Notes: a model not told the origin generated them from the sequence alone. Positions 13,901-27,420 are shown, numbered from the stretch's first letter. The stretch: DNA of 64,000 nucleotides from Pampus argenteus (GCA_036937835.1 CM072871.1:5685501-5749500), one strand, 5' to 3'. Numbers and translations are program-made.

Positions 13901-16900
13901 ACAAAACTTCCAAGGATAAAAAAATGCAGAAGCGCATGCGAAAGCTTCAGATAACTGCTCTGAAGGCCCATCTTAAGGCTCGACCCAAGACTGAGCCGCA
14001 GCTCCCCAAGCCAAAGAGGAAGCGTCACGTTGAGGGAGAGGAGACAGACAGCGAGGGGTCAGAGTACCTGCCTAGTGATGAGGGCATAGATCCTGACCAA
14101 GAGGAAAGAGAAGCCATGGAGGAGGGTTTTGGTGAGGAGGAGGATGAAGAGTATATGCTGAAACCATACATGAGAAAGACTGAAGGAAAAGGGAGGAAGA
14201 AAGTAAAGAAAAAGGAGGACAGTGAAGAAGAATACTGCCCTGAGAGTTCAGATGAAGAGGAGGATAAGAAGGGTAAAAAAAAAAACTTCAAAGATGATGG
14301 AGATGTGAAGTACTACAGACAACGAATAAGGTATGATCATTGTACCGGCTGCTATAAACTTTTTTTTTTACTTTATGTTAATTTGGCCCCAATTTAACAT
14401 AAAGCAGGAAACTATTGTATATTTTGTTGTTGGAGTCCTGGTTTAATGCAAAGGTGCAAAAAGTTTTGTCTTCCTCTTTAGAGAATGCAGACAACAGTGT
14501 CCGTAAATAACATGCACAATAAACACCAGATTGAGCCTTTAAGTTTGCTCAACATTTGTAATGGCAGTGGTGCAAATGTGCCATTGTTATTCCCTTTAGT
14601 TAAGGAGAAAAGCAGTTGGTTTCTGCTGGCTCCATAGTGCAGAAGGAGAGTTAATCCCAGATGAGATTGGCAGCTGTTTCTTGACTAAGCAAATTCGCTC
14701 CCTGCTCTTCTTCTCTCGCTGCTCTCACACTGGCCTAATTATCCTCCTGCACATGGTTTTATACACTCACTCACTCTAATGCTCAAATTAATGGAAGAGC
14801 AGCCCTAATGAGATTTCATATTTATAGCTGCCAAATAAATTGTGTTGGCATGTGTCCTTTTTCTACACTGCAGCGATTGAATGTCAATTGAACAGCATAG
14901 AAACGACATGGATGGTGAGGCTAACTTATGTAAGGAATGATATTATTAGAGTGGGCAGTATTTGTAGTTGGGTGTGGGGTGGAGTGGGGGCAGAAAAGTG
15001 TAATTAACTGAACCAATGCTTAGTCTTGACTTAATTAGAGAGTGTGGTCTCTCAGGCCCAGCTAAAGGACCAGTTTTGTGGCAGGGTGACAGGACCAGGC
15101 CCAAATGAAGATGGATTCTTATCCTCTCCACCTCACACCTTTCTGGGGAACTCGCACTACTAATTGTCTGTATCAATCTTCATTTGCTGCACGACGACCG
15201 TGCCTCTAACTGCCCTCTCTCCTGCACTATTAAAACTGTTCTCCTTTACATTTCCCTTTTTTGCTGTAGATGTTCCACCACTCAAGGGAAATACCAACAA
15301 CTCAAAACATTTGCTATCCATACACCTGTGTAGGCAAGTCTTAAAATAGTGCAAATGGTAAATCCATCCATCCAATCTGTATAGCCGGTTAGAGCTGGAG
15401 CTATCCCAGCATGCATCGGGTGTAAGTTTAGGTACACCATAGATTTGTTTGTAACACAGTTAATACATATAGACAGAAAGAAGAGTTCACTTAATATATC
15501 TCAGTCTTTTGGACATAATATTGGATAACAAAAAAAAGGGCTATTAGTAATGTCTGTGCCAGAGCTGTCTATATAACTTCACTTTACGCTCATTTTCTCA
15601 CTAGGAAATGGAAGCGGCAACGACTTCGAGAAAGGGAGGAGAGAAGGGAAAGAGGTGAGGAGCTCACAGATGATAGTGATGCAGAGTTTGACGAAGGCTT
15701 CAAAGTGCCTGGTTTCCTCTGGAAAAAGCTTTACAAGTAAGTTTAGAATGAAGCATTGAGGATTTTCTCAAATATTCATACAGTCAGTTGCAAATGTTGT
15801 AGTGGTTGTAGTGAAGTGGGAGCTGTCAAATAGCTGTCAAACATTTATCGTATAAAAACAACAATCTGTCTGTAATTATATTGACTATTTGATCAAGATG
15901 CCATAAACATGATTAATTCACTGCTACTGTAGGTCTTAACTCTTAGTTATTTGTAAAAGTCTGTGCTGTACTGTTGTTTTAAGAAATAACTGCAGATTAC
16001 TTTAATCTTAGTTTAGTTTGATAATTATATGTCTGAAAAGATGACCCATAATTTCTAATTTTCGATTATGCCTCTTGACTGGCCTCGTCCAGCCTTATGT
16101 GCCGGATTTGATAATAATAACATAATATATTACTCACTGCCACACATTATTCCTGCAGCTTGTAGGCATTAGGTAATTTACTCTGACACTTGAACTGTGT
16201 GGATTCTTAGTGTACCAAGAATAGCTGAACCATGTGTGCTTTTGGATGTCCAGAGTTGCTTTTGTGCACGAGTGTTTCAAGTTTTTGCATGCGTGTGTTT
16301 CACATGATCAGGTACCAGCAGACAGGTGTGCGGTGGATGTGGGAACTCCACTGTCAGCAGGCAGGTGGCATCCTGGGAGATGAGATGGGATTGGGTAAAA
16401 CCATCCAGGTCATCAGCTTTCTAGCCGGACTGAGCTACAGCAAACTGAGGACCAGAGGATCCAACTACAGGTGCACATACGCAAACACACACATGCACAC
16501 ACACTGTGGCCACAGACTGCGTGTCTGTATGGTATGAATATTTGATTAGGGGGATTTCTGCTTGAGAGTGTTCATCTGAATTATTAAACATGTTTCAATT
16601 ATCAGACTCTTCACTTTCTTACTGCAGACATCAGAGAAAAAATTGACACTCTGTGTGAGTGTGTGTGTGTGTGTGTAGAGTCTTTTTATGAACACTTAAA
16701 AGGAATTTTGGACTGGGATCATGAAAATCACGAAATGGGAGTGTAGCAAGTGTTGGATAACAGATCAGCTGTGGAAAACATGACGCAGTGGTGAGAATCT
16801 GGTTTTTAATGCACAAACAACTTATGCATTTAGGAGGTGGAGCTTCCCTGATGGTCAATACTCTGTCTGCTATAGACGCCCACAAATTGATTGCTTGCAA

Positions 16901-19900
16901 ACTCAATTATGGCCCAGTATCAATGGCTGCTACTAAGCAGGGGTTCATACCAGTCCATTAGTATATTTTTGTGTGTGTTTGTGTTTTAAACAAAGCTAAA
17001 TGTTCACAGACAAGCTGTGCTTTGCACCAGTGGAGTGTAGTTAGCCTTTACACTAAGATCATCCTTGTACACAGTCATTGGCTTTCTCTATTTCCCTCAA
17101 ACCTTAATGCATCACACATGTTCAATTTTTTACTTTCTGAAAAAAATGCCTTTATTTTACATAATTTGGTACAGAAATGATTTGCTGAGGTTATCTATGT
17201 TTAAATCAACCCTGAGCTCTCTTGTTTACTGATCTGTATCGCAGGTTTGGGATTAAACATCTTGTCTACTGTGTGTTTCGTTGTAGATATGTTGGTCTGG
17301 GTCCTACAGTCATTGTGTGTCCGGCTACAGTCATGCACCAGTGGGTGAAGGAGTTTCATACCTGGTGGCCTCCTTTCAGAGTGGCTGTTCTACATGAAAC
17401 TGGCTCCTTCACTAGCAACAAGGTAAATGTGTGTTTTCTCTGTGTTGGATTTTCATATTCATAATTGAGCTAGAAAGTTTTCTACATGTTATTTTTTCCT
17501 CCGGGGGGCACCAGAGGTCTGTTGACACAGTACTAGCTCCTGAAACCACATAGAAGGAAATGCTCTGCTTGGATATTAAAGTACATTCCTCATACAAAGT
17601 TATCTCATAGAGATTTGGGTCTGTTTCTATTGCAGGAAAAACTGATTCCAGAGATAGCAGCATGTCATGGTATCTTGATAACCTCATATTCAGCGGTGAG
17701 GAACATGCAGGACACCCTTCAACGCTATGACTGGCACTACATTATACTGGATGAGGGCCACAAGATCAGGAATCCAAATTCTGGAGTTACCATGGCCAGC
17801 AAACAGGTATTCACATACAGACACATGTCTGCACTCACAGTTTGAGCCACAGCATTAGCCAGATCCAGTCAGTAGTAAAAACTTTTGCTTGGTTGGACTT
17901 GTCAGAGTTTGTTTTCCTACCATCAGAACATTAAACTTGCTGAAATATATTTTACTTCTTTCTCTCTCTAGTTTCGCACTCCCCACAGGTTCATCCTGTC
18001 AGGCTCTCCTATGCAGAACAATTTGAAGGAGCTGTGGTCTCTGTTCGACTTTGTCTTCCCCGGCAAACTGGGTACCTTGCCCGTGTTCATGGAGCAGTTC
18101 TCTGTGCCGATCACCATGGGAGGATACAGCAATGCCTCTCCTGTGCAGGTACTGAAACACACAATCACACACACGCACACACACGCGCACACACACACAC
18201 ACAGAGGAATGCTTAGCTTTGTTCAAACTTTTCTCCTGAATCTGTCCTCTCACTCTGGAACTACATATGATAGTGGTATAAAAACTCCACAAAGAAATAT
18301 CACACCACTCAAAACTTGTACACATTTCAGGAAGGTAAAAGCAAAAGACAGGTGTATTGCATGGTTTGGGCGTTGGGCATAAACCCAACAAGTAATCCCA
18401 TAACCATCGCATAGAGGGGGAGTGAGGAACGGTAGTGTCATTTGACAACACTAAGTAACACACATGCACAATTTTGGAGAGAACGATGGAAGTAAGACAG
18501 AGAGAGAGATGGTAGATCAACAGAGCTATTAAGTGCAGTGCAGGATAATGTAGGTCCATGCAAAGGAACTTCAGTACATCCCTAGTGTGTGTGGGAGAGG
18601 CTGAAGTGGAGAGCCAGTGAGCTAAATTGTAGCCCTTTGTCATTAGTGTCCAATCGTTAATAACCCACTGACTGTATGGATTTAATTATTTAAGCTGGCT
18701 ATTGATGCTTCTTCCGCTGTCGATAATAAAAACCTTTACTAATTATTAATGTTATTAAATGGTCAGAGAAGGCTAAGCTCCACTGCCTTATCCTCTTTTC
18801 GAAATTCTCAGGAACAAAACAGGCGTAACCCTCAGCTGATGGGTGCACATCTAGATGTATGTAAAAACATCTACGTGAGAGGTGGGGCTGGGTGAGTGTG
18901 TGGATGTGGGATCCATTACTCCAGCATGTGTTTACGCCCCCATGTGAATCCAATCAGCATCATCTGCTGCCCTCCTCACCTCTACTTCCACTCTGACCTC
19001 CATTGAGCCCTAAATCCCACCGTGTTATTGTCCCCTCCAGCTTTGCTGAGGGTTTCTTTGATCCCTCTGTGGACCCCCAGTGAGTTAATGTTTTAAGGGC
19101 TAACTGGCTTTTAGCACTGACTCTGGATAAGGTGTAGCAGGCCATTTGCAGTGGGGCTTCTAGTGTGGGGAGGGACCACGTGTTTCTCAAGCTCCCCCTC
19201 TGTTTCCAACGGAGCAGGCCAGTAGTACTGATGAAAGAGGAGGGCTCCGTCCCTCGAGACCAACAGCACTCTGATCAATGTTTAATGGCTCCTACTGCTG
19301 AGGGGGACAGCAACACGAGGGAGGTGATGAGAGAGCGGAAGAGGGGCTAAACAGCAATCATGCCTCAGGAAACATCCACACTGACAGGTGTGAGTGTTGA
19401 TGTGATTGTATGACATGTTGAGCTGAATGTTGCTATTGTTATGTAGCAAAACAAAAAACAAATTGTTCAATTTCAGGTCCAGACGGCGTTTAAGTGCGCG
19501 TGCGTGCTGAGGGACACCATAAATCCTTACCTGCTGCGAAGAATGAAGGCAGACGTCAAGGCTAACCTCTCCTTACCTGACAAAAATGAACAGGTATTCA
19601 TCCTGCTATAAAACCTTTGACCCTGTTCTGGTGAAGTATTGAACAGTATCTCCTGCCTGGATCTCTTAGCTGGGGAGGTGTTTATCTGATTGGATGTGAC
19701 TGCATGTGCCACATCTAAGGACTATTTGATGAATGTGCATGGCCTTTGTCAGGTGAAAGCCAGCTAATAAAGTCCTTGTAAAGTAAAAGGAGCAGGTATT
19801 CATTAAGGTGGCCGGTCTCTGGTCTGTCCTTGCGGCTGATGCTGGTTGACTCCTCAGTCTACTTCAGCTCATTAAGTCAGTCCCTCAGGACAGCAGTGGC

Positions 19901-22900
19901 TCCAAAAACACATTGCTTCCCTCTAATTTCTCTTCTAACACACTACACTTCATCAAGGGGCTTTAAAGGGGATGTTCACTGTTCATTACGCACTCTTACA
20001 CTGCATGCATGTTTTTTTTTGTATGCGTGTGTGTAGGTTCTGTTTTGCAGATTAACAGACGAACAGCGGCAGGTGTATCAGACCTTCTTAGATTCCAAAG
20101 AGGTCTACCAGATACTAAACGGGGACATGCAGGTAAGCATGTATTTTATGCTTTGTCAGTTTAAGCTTGTTGTGTTGACCCGTGTTGCATTACAAGGACA
20201 AGGAGTGCTCAACTCTCAGCCGAGGAGAAGACTTCCAGGAACTAGATGAGCCTTATTCATTATTTAACCCCGCAACCGATGAATTTCAGTTTATCGCTCA
20301 TGGGTATTTGTGTGTGTTTTCATGCACTCTACTATCCTTAAGACTTAAATGTGTTGATCTTTAATTGTGTAATTATGTAAATTTTATTAAACCCCTAATA
20401 GCTTGACTTTGGTAGTCTTTAAGATGCTCCTTTTTAAGGAGGTTTTACAGTTGCTGTTCTCACATTAGCCAGACCCTGGAGAGAGAAACTGGACCATTTA
20501 TCACCACTGACCAAATGGACGTGGTTGGAGAGCCAGGGGTGACCACAGCAGATTGCACATACACACGCATGCGCTCACAGACATATTCAGTGGTCACTCT
20601 CAGTCCATTAACCACCATTACTAATGCAGTGACCATAGGGCCTTCATCAAGAAACACAGCCTTTATTGTCCGTAAATAAATTATGTAACTCATGCCTGTA
20701 GGCTAAAGTAAATGTGTTTATTTGTTTAAAGGGGCAATGCTGTAAAATGCAGGTTAATCCTAAGATTTTCACATTAACCTGTCACCAATACCGGCACATT
20801 TGAGAACCTGCGCACTCCTTTTTTTTTTTTGCTTTGTTTAGGTATTCTCAGGTTTGATAGCGCTGCGTAAGATCTGTAACCACCCGGACCTTTTCTCGGG
20901 TGGCCCCCGGATGTTAAGGGGGATCCCGGAGGACCAGCTGACTGAAGAGGAACACTTCGGCTATTGGAAGCGGTCAGGCAAGCTGATAGTGGTGGAGTCA
21001 CTGCTGCGTCTCTGGTTTAAACAAGGCCACAGAGTCCTCCTCTTCACACAGTCAAGACAGGTTAGGAACACGTTGCTCTGACTTTCTGAGTTACATATTG
21101 ATCATTGTTCTAGTATAGCTGGTAATAAACAAATAATTATATATCTTTACTCTAATTTATATTTGGTTTTTCTATAGGCAAGACATTTCTTTACTGGTTT
21201 ATCATAATTTTTTTAACTTATAATTGTTACTGTATTTGCTGTTGTCTACCTACAACCTATGTGCCTGTAAAATTGGTGTGAGTGAGTGAGTGAAAAAGGC
21301 CCCAGCTGTTGCAGTCAATACCAATGAGATTATACCTCAGACGGAACCTGAAACCCTCCCCGTCGGTATCTCTGTCTATGTAATATTAATCTGCTTTAAT
21401 CCTTTTAGAGATAATCCAAACTCCAGCCCTCTGTTTGTCTCCCTGCATTCCTTTTCTCCTCACCTCTCTGTTATCGCCTTCCTTCCCAGATGTTGGACAT
21501 CTTTGAGGTGTTTGTGAGAGAGAATAACTACACGTACCTAAAAATGGACGGCACTACGACAATAGCTTCCCGACAGCCCCTCATCGCTCGCTACAATGAG
21601 GTGAGGATTAGTCATCCCTAATGGCTCTGAGTGTTTCCCTTGAAAATCCCGTCCTGAGGGACCAAATGTTTCCGAGGAACCCTGCTCACCCTGAGGTGGA
21701 AACACTAATTGATGACAATCTGTTGTTCAAACTGGATGGACCTTATTGTCTTTGTATTGAAATATAGGCACATCAATTTATTACTAACCATAATGATTAC
21801 CATTATTACTATTTATCACAAGAGACTGTCTCCACTGTCTACAATCTAAATTTGAAATTGGAACTAATTAACAGTTTTTAAACTTTGTGATTGTCAGTGA
21901 AAATGCATAGGAAAAGTATAATTAATATGTTCATAATATAATGCAAAATGTACCATTTTATTGTCAATTTAAAATGGCTTCATAGTACCTCATAGGGGAT
22001 AATCAAGTAGCTAAAAGTCAAGTTTAGATTTATCTATATCTCTAAATAGGGTTTAATGAATATTTATAAATACTACTTTTTAGATACTATACTCTTTAGA
22101 ATTTATCTTAATCATATTCCTAAAAAATGAGTATAAAATTGTGGACATGTATTTGACAGTTTTTTATTATTTTGTTGTTGTTTTTTTTAACCTTGCCTTT
22201 TTTTCCGACAGGACAAATCCATTTTTATCTTCTTGTTGACCACTAAAGTCGGAGGCCTGGGAGTCAATCTGACTGGAGCCAACAGAGTCATCATCTATGA
22301 CCCAGACTGGAACCCCAGTACCGACACACAGGTCAGACACACACACACACACACACACACACAGACTTGTTCAAATAAAACATTTCCATTATTTCCATTA
22401 TCCATTATTTCTGATAGATTTTTATTACATCACTTATGGACCTAAATTATTTGCACATTAAAACTATCTACATTTCAATTTGGAAATTAGATTTTTCCTG
22501 CTTCCTGCTGCTCGTTAACCATAAGATTAAAAATACCTTGAGTGTGTGCGTCGGATTATCTTAATCATTTTCTTTTAAATGCGTGTTGCTCTTCATTCGT
22601 AGGCACGCGAGCGGGCGTGGAGGATCGGTCAGAAGCAGCAAGTGACGATCTACAGACTGCTGACTGCAGGGACCATCGAGGAGAAAATCTACCACAGGTC
22701 AGACAGACCCTCTCCCCTCCTAATGTTTGGCTGTCCGTCTTCATACATGATGTTCAATCACAGAAATAAATTAAAAGAGGTAAAGAAATCCTTTAGTGGG
22801 ACTGGTGTTATTGTTTTATCTCACACCTTCCATTTTAGTTTTTTCTCCATCGACTTCACATATTCAGGAATATTGGTAATGACGTGGCTAATTGCTCACA

Positions 22901-25116
22901 TCATTGCTGTTTTACTACTTGCTCTGTACCAGTTCTCAGTAATTGAAAAGCTTCCCTGCATTATTAAATGGCCAATGTAGGACTCCTAAACTGTTGCTCT
23001 GTTTGGTTTGGGTCTGTAAAGTGCTTTCAAAAAGCAGGATGGAAGAACTGCAGGGATTCTATTTTCATACCTACAAAAGTGAGGTTAACTAATTTTCTCA
23101 TCCATCAGCCAAACTACTCTGTGGTGACAGAGGATCATGTTTGTCTGCTAGGCGAAATAGCAAATTACGCACAACAATAGAATAGAATAGAATATAATGT
23201 TGTGGGGGTTTTTTTCCTTTGTAATTCAGGCAAATTTTCAAACAGTTCCTGACCAACCGTGTTCTGAAGGACCCAAAACAAAGGCGGTTCTTTAAGTCTA
23301 ACGACATCTATGAACTCTTCACTCTGTCTGACCCGACTGGATCTCAAGGAACAGAGACCAGTGCCATATTTGCAGGTTTGCAGGTTTTCCTTTTTGTTTG
23401 TACATATCTGCTGTAGCCAGAGAACACCTTTACTGTTCAGTTTGCAAAAAGTTTTAAAAGAATTCACTTCACAAGTTTTGTTTGTTTGTTGTATTTTTCA
23501 TTACAGGTACAGGCTCTGAAGTCAAGGCACCCAAGAAACCTGAGAGACCAAAGCATTCGAACTCAGTAAACCATGGCACCCATTCACCCAAACACTCCAC
23601 AGCCAACCAGAATGAGACGTCTGCAGACAACAGACATTTCTCAACAAATATTCCTGCATTAAGAGATGGAAATGCCTCGTCTTGCAGTAAAAACTCTCAG
23701 GATAAACCCACTGTTCCAGCGGACAGGCAAACCACCAACCGAAATGGCGCGGATGTAGAGACAAATATGTCATCAAATACACAACATGCAGGAAAAAATA
23801 ACAGAGGCTGGGATGGAGTTAAGCCAGCAGTCAAAACCTCAAACACACCCAGCTCTCTCCAAAACAGAGACAAAGACTCTGCTCTGACTAGCCCACAGAA
23901 ACACAGAGAAAAGAGGAAGCACTGTGACTCAGCCGACTCAGATAGACACAAACATAAGAAACGTAACCGCGGCAGGGATGCTCGTTTCGAGGGCCAACGC
24001 ATCTCTCACTTGGTGAAGAAAAGGTCCTATAAGAAAGCGGACAGTGAAGACGAGACCGCAGACGGGAAGAAATCAGACAATTATGTTTTAGCAAAGCTCT
24101 TTAAGAAATCTGGTAGGCTTTTGTTGCACAATTGTATATTTAATAATCCAGACAAGATTATAATTCTTCTTGATTAATTTTAATTTATTTCTTCTTTTTT
24201 TTTGTGCTTTCCTTCCTTGTTTTTTTCCCCCAGGTATTCACAGCGTGATGCAGCATGACACCATCATGGAGTCCTCCAACCCAGACTATGTTCTAGTAGA
24301 GGCAGAAGCAAACAGAGTGGCCAAAGATGCCCTCAAAGCTCTTAAAGTTTCTCGTCAGAAGTGCAGGCTGGCCTTCAATAGAGCCCCTCCACCACCTGCA
24401 AGGTCTGTTAGTCACAGTCTGAGGTTGATGACAGCTTCACTGCTTTCGTTTGTCACAAACTCAGCTCAGTTTTTCCCACTTTTGCTCTCCAGGAAACGAT
24501 TTGGACAGAAGAAGAATTCTCTCTTGGTTGCACCCTCTGTTCAGTCGGTCCTTACTCCGAACAAATGCAGGGTAACAGCAGTGTTATTATTAAAAATATT
24601 AACCATGACAGATATTATAGTCTTATGTGTATTTGTGAAGCCAATGATGTTGTCTGTTTCCCTGTTTAGGATGCTGCTATTGTAAATCGGTCTGTATCAA
24701 AGAAGCCTGATTCAGAGGCTCATTTCAGCGGAGAGGGAGCAGGAATTGACTCCAGCTCCGCCCCCCTCTCCTCCTCCTCCCTGCTGGCTAAGATGAGAGC
24801 CCGTAATCACCTCAACATACCCCCCAGCCAACGAGAAGAAGCGGAGGAAGAGGATGAGATGGCCGCTGAAAGCACAAGCTCCCCCCCAGCTCCACCCACA
24901 GAGCACGATGAGCTGTTGGTGGATCTGCGTAACTTTGTAGCATTTCAGGCGCACGTAGATGGACAAGCCAGCACACACGAAGTGCTGGAGTACTTCAAAC
25001 CTAGACTGACCCAGGAACAGGCGCCTGTTTTCAGAGAGCTGCTCAGGAGCGTCTGTGACTTTCACAGAACCTCTGGTCAGGAGGGAATCTGGAGACTGAA
25101 GGAGCGCTTTCGCTGA
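10917..25116 (+). CDS. ercc6: ERCC6 / CSB, SNF2-family DNA-dependent ATPase of transcription-coupled repair
   Basis: CSB acts on stalled RNA polymerase II in the nucleus, using ATP-driven translocation to start transcription-coupled repair. Coding exons: 10917-11100, 11212-11440, 12303-12423, 12525-12639, 13619-14330, 15605-15736, 16312-16470, 17287-17422, 17636-17806, 17972-18148, 19477-19593, 20037-20132, 20842-21060, 21490-21600, 22212-22331, 22603-22697, 23230-23375, 23507-24112, 24234-24402, 24493-24571, 24670-25116. Phases join cleanly to 1446 residues (human 1493). Residues 1-450 are acidic and lysine-rich, with a K/E-rich stretch in the fifth coding exon. The helicase core follows: Walker A GDEMGLGKT at 520-528, DEGH at 635-638, SGSPMQN near 663, motif V TTKVGGLGVNLTG near 903 and motif VI ARERAWRIGQ at 934-943. 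The tail is basic, and the last exon ends in a fold resembling the human ubiquitin-binding/winged-helix C-terminus (EGIWRLKERF). All introns are GT-AG. No truncation or frameshift was seen. Confidence 0.96.
11469..11936 (+). mobile_element. Tigger/pogo-like element, internally deleted, in ercc6 intron
   Basis: The element is flanked by TA on both sides (11467-11468 and 11937-11938). Its ends are inverted: the left starts CAGTGATCCCTCG and the right ends CGAGGGATTACTG. The subterminal parts carry repeated TTCGCGGATT and TTATCGCGG phrases typical of Tigger-type ends. An open frame at about 11624-11788 starts at a TCG-preceded ATG, reads MSVYKDLFAKKKKERQQLPI and runs 54 codons to TGA; it looks like a remnant of a transposase C-terminus. 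The rest of the transposase, including the DDE catalytic core, is gone, so mobility would need an enzyme supplied elsewhere. It lies in the sense orientation within the intron after the second coding exon. Confidence 0.8.
14331..15604 (+). other. ercc6 intron matching the human PGBD3 host intron, no transposase
   Basis: This intron follows the large acidic exon, the position where the human gene hosts the domesticated piggyBac gene PGBD3. I see no transposase frame, no alternative terminal exon and no TTAA-flanked element. The intron holds only a short tract resembling a fish LINE tail near 15.36-15.44 kb. The absence fits the PGBD3 insertion being much younger than the fish-tetrapod split. 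Confidence 0.6.
15359..15437. repeat. Fish LINE-tail-like fragment
   Basis: The run AATCCATCCATCCAATCTGT, then GCCGGTTAGAGCTGGAGCTA, then TCCCAGCATGCATCGGGTG and a nearby GGTACACC follow the order of phrases in a very widespread fish repeat. It is a degraded piece with no frame. Confidence 0.45.
18163..18204. repeat. CA microsatellite in ercc6 intron
   Basis: An interrupted (CA)n tract lies shortly after the donor of the exon ending at 18148. Similar shorter CA or TG tracts occur in other ercc6 introns near 16658-16677 and 22334-22361. Confidence 0.9.
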
Positions 25117-25546
25117 ATGAAGCAGAGGGATAACTGAGTCTGTAGATTTAAACCTACAATATATTTGTTGTTAGTTTTCCGTTACCTTTTGCCAAACTGA
25201 GATATTTTTTTTCTCGCAATAATTTGTCAGCCATACTTGAACAACATGATTCTAGTATTTCATTGAAGGTCCACATTGTAGACGGTATTTAAGCTGATAA
25301 ACTCATCTGGTTATTAGTTAATTATCAGTTAAGTAAGTTAAGAGAAAATATGTTGCAATGTCTAATTTATTTGACCTTAATGTGAGTTGTGTGCTTGTTA
25401 AAGCACTTTCTGCAATTATTTCTGTTTCCGTTTATTGGTTGTACTTGAATTTACTTGTTTTGCATTTGCTCAAATTTGAAACTGTATTAGACTGAATCTA
25501 CCTTTTCTGCCTCACTGATATCAGATTTTGTAATTTGATTTTGTAA

Positions 25547-25552
25547 AATAAA
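25547..25552 (+). terminator. ercc6: ercc6 polyadenylation signal
   Basis: A canonical AATAAA lies 430 bases after the ercc6 stop codon, and further AATAAA copies follow within 40 bases near 25.58 kb. The 3' UTR is AT-rich and otherwise unremarkable. Confidence 0.6.
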
Positions 25553-25797
25553 ACGTGGAACAGTATGTCTTTTTATAAATAAATAAAATCACCATAAACT
25601 TTGGTACTTTGGTAGATTTTGTAATGACTGATATTTATTTTATGGACAAATATAGTGTGTATGGTGGGTAAAGGAGCTTCAAAATGTTATTTAGCTGATC
25701 TAACTCATCTACTGCTGAAATATTGGCAAAGTTATTCAGATGTTATGTTTTATATTTTAAAAAGTAGCCTACAATGTGCTGGTTTGCATGCATGGTT

Positions 25798-26700
25798 GTG
25801 TGCAAACGTTTGGGCCCTTTTGACAAATAACACTTGGATGATTATTTTTAAAATTCAAAAAAGGCAACACAATCTATTTGGGATATCGAAATCATTAATG
25901 CATAGTTACTTTTTAAGTCTTAAAATGCACAAAAATAAAAAAAACATTGTGGCATGTGCAAATATTTAGTCACCAGAAGATTCATTTTTACAACGTCTCA
26001 GACCTTATTCAGCTCATTAGGCCTGAGGCATGTCAACCACTGACATTAGGAACATTAGGAAATGTCAGCTGGTACCAATTTACAAACATTCAGCAACAAT
26101 GTGTTCCTCTGAGCAGCTGTATAAGACATTGATGCTTCAATACAGGGGAAGGCTACAAGAAGAGATAGAAGTGCTGTCAGCTTGTAGTTTTCCACAGTGC
26201 AAAATGTAATTAAGAGATGGCAGATGGCAGAGGAAGTTTAGAGGATGAGATGAGATCCGGAAGAACAGGAAAACTCTCAGAGAGAACTGCTGGTAGTCTG
26301 GTCAGAGAAGCAAATAAAACCTGCAGGAAGATTCAGCAGATTCAGGAGTGAAGCATCGTTTCACTGCAGCGATGTTTGCACAAAGAAGACATGGAAGAGT
26401 CAGTAATCTGTGGCTAAATCCTGAAAGAGCTGTGCATGCAAGACAGCTCGGGAATATTGCAGAACTAGAAGCCTTTTGTAAGGAAAAAGAAATGGGAGAA
26501 AATCTCAAATACAAGAAAAGACTTTCAGCTGGATACAAAAAGCGTTTACAAGCTGCCTAAACTTTTGTACGTGTCACAATGTTTTTTTTATTTTTGTTCA
26601 ATTTACGACATATAAAGTCAGTATGCATTAATGTTTGCTAAAGATTTGACAGTTTTCATCTTTTCAATTAAAAAAAACTTCTACACTTAAACTTCTGCAT
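25798..26700 (+). mobile_element. Decayed Tc1-like transposon
   Basis: The left flank carries TGTGCAAACGTTTGGGCCC and the right part carries its imperfect inverse, GCCTAAACTTTTGTACGTG, near 26554-26572. Between them lie phrases I recognise from a family of vertebrate Tc1-like transposases: an AAATGTAATTAAGAGATGGC block and CTCTCAGAGAGAACTGCTGG at about 26.20-26.29 kb, GAAGATTCAGCAGATTCAGG near 26.33 kb, and AAAAAGCGTTTACAAGCTGC near 26.54 kb. These correspond to the helix-turn-helix part and the extreme C-terminus. The middle, which would hold the catalytic DDE residues, is deleted and the remaining frame is broken. The right boundary is uncertain by about 120 bases. Confidence 0.6.
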
Positions 26701-27119
26701 CTATTTTTTTCGTTGTTTTTTTTTAAATCTTCACATGATTGTAGGAAGGACTACTGAATTAGTCTCTAACAGTGTTATAAATAATATCATTTTGAGAAAC
26801 CAACTGACACCTATTTTCCTAATTCCCATGATGAGGTGTTTAGTGTCATTTAAACGTCCCAGAAGGTTTATGTAGTTATGAGTTTCACTTGAGTGGTGCT
26901 GACCAAGGTCCTGAAAAGTCCCGCAGATAACAGCAGAAATCACACACTATAAAACACGAATCTCAAATAGTTGCCTTGTAAAAAAAATTAATCTGAAGCA
27001 ACGAACATGAGAGAATAATTTCATTTGGTCAGGATGGGAGAGGAAAGGCGCTGACAGGAAGCAGATTCACACCTCAGGCCTGCTCTCTTGTCACTGTTGT
27101 CTAGACCAGATATTGGGAT

Positions 27120-27420
27120 AAAGTTATCAACCGTTATTTGATTTCAATTTTCTCCACGCAGCTCGCCGAGGTCATAATAACAACTTTATTTTCAGTGGTG
27201 CATAAATTAATTACGCGCATTTAATAACTAAAATATCATTATATTCCCCCTTTAATAACATAAACGCTGCACGCCAGGGAAACCCTTAATAGCGCGGGGC
27301 CCTGTAACTGGCCATTATCCGCCTGTAATGATATTACAGAACCAATTACGCGCCATTAGAAGGGATTTTCTGCACTTTATGTGGTTTAGTCCAATCCCGC
27401 ACTCCTCTTCTAAATTTCAG
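27120..27420. promoter_or_regulatory. Candidate conserved enhancer upstream of drgx
   Basis: This non-coding block is dense in homeodomain-type cores (AATTA, TAATGA, ATTACG, CATTA), including AATTAATTACGCGC and CCAATTACGCGCCATTAG. It lacks the microsatellites that surround it and sits roughly 0.9 kb upstream of the presumed drgx first exon. The texture is that of a conserved developmental element. No alignment was possible here, so this is inference. Confidence 0.35.

Noticed and set aside
13510..14028. Minus-strand 172-codon frame
   Set aside because: Shadow of the large acidic ercc6 exon, whose sense frame joins correctly to both neighbours.
14331..15604. Possible PGBD3-like fused transposase in ercc6
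   Set aside because: No transposase frame, no TTAA target sites and no terminal exon were found in the equivalent intron.
17999..18643. Minus-strand 214-codon frame across an ercc6 exon and intron
   Set aside because: It spans a CA tract and is antisense to a conserved helicase exon, with no family resemblance and no splice support.
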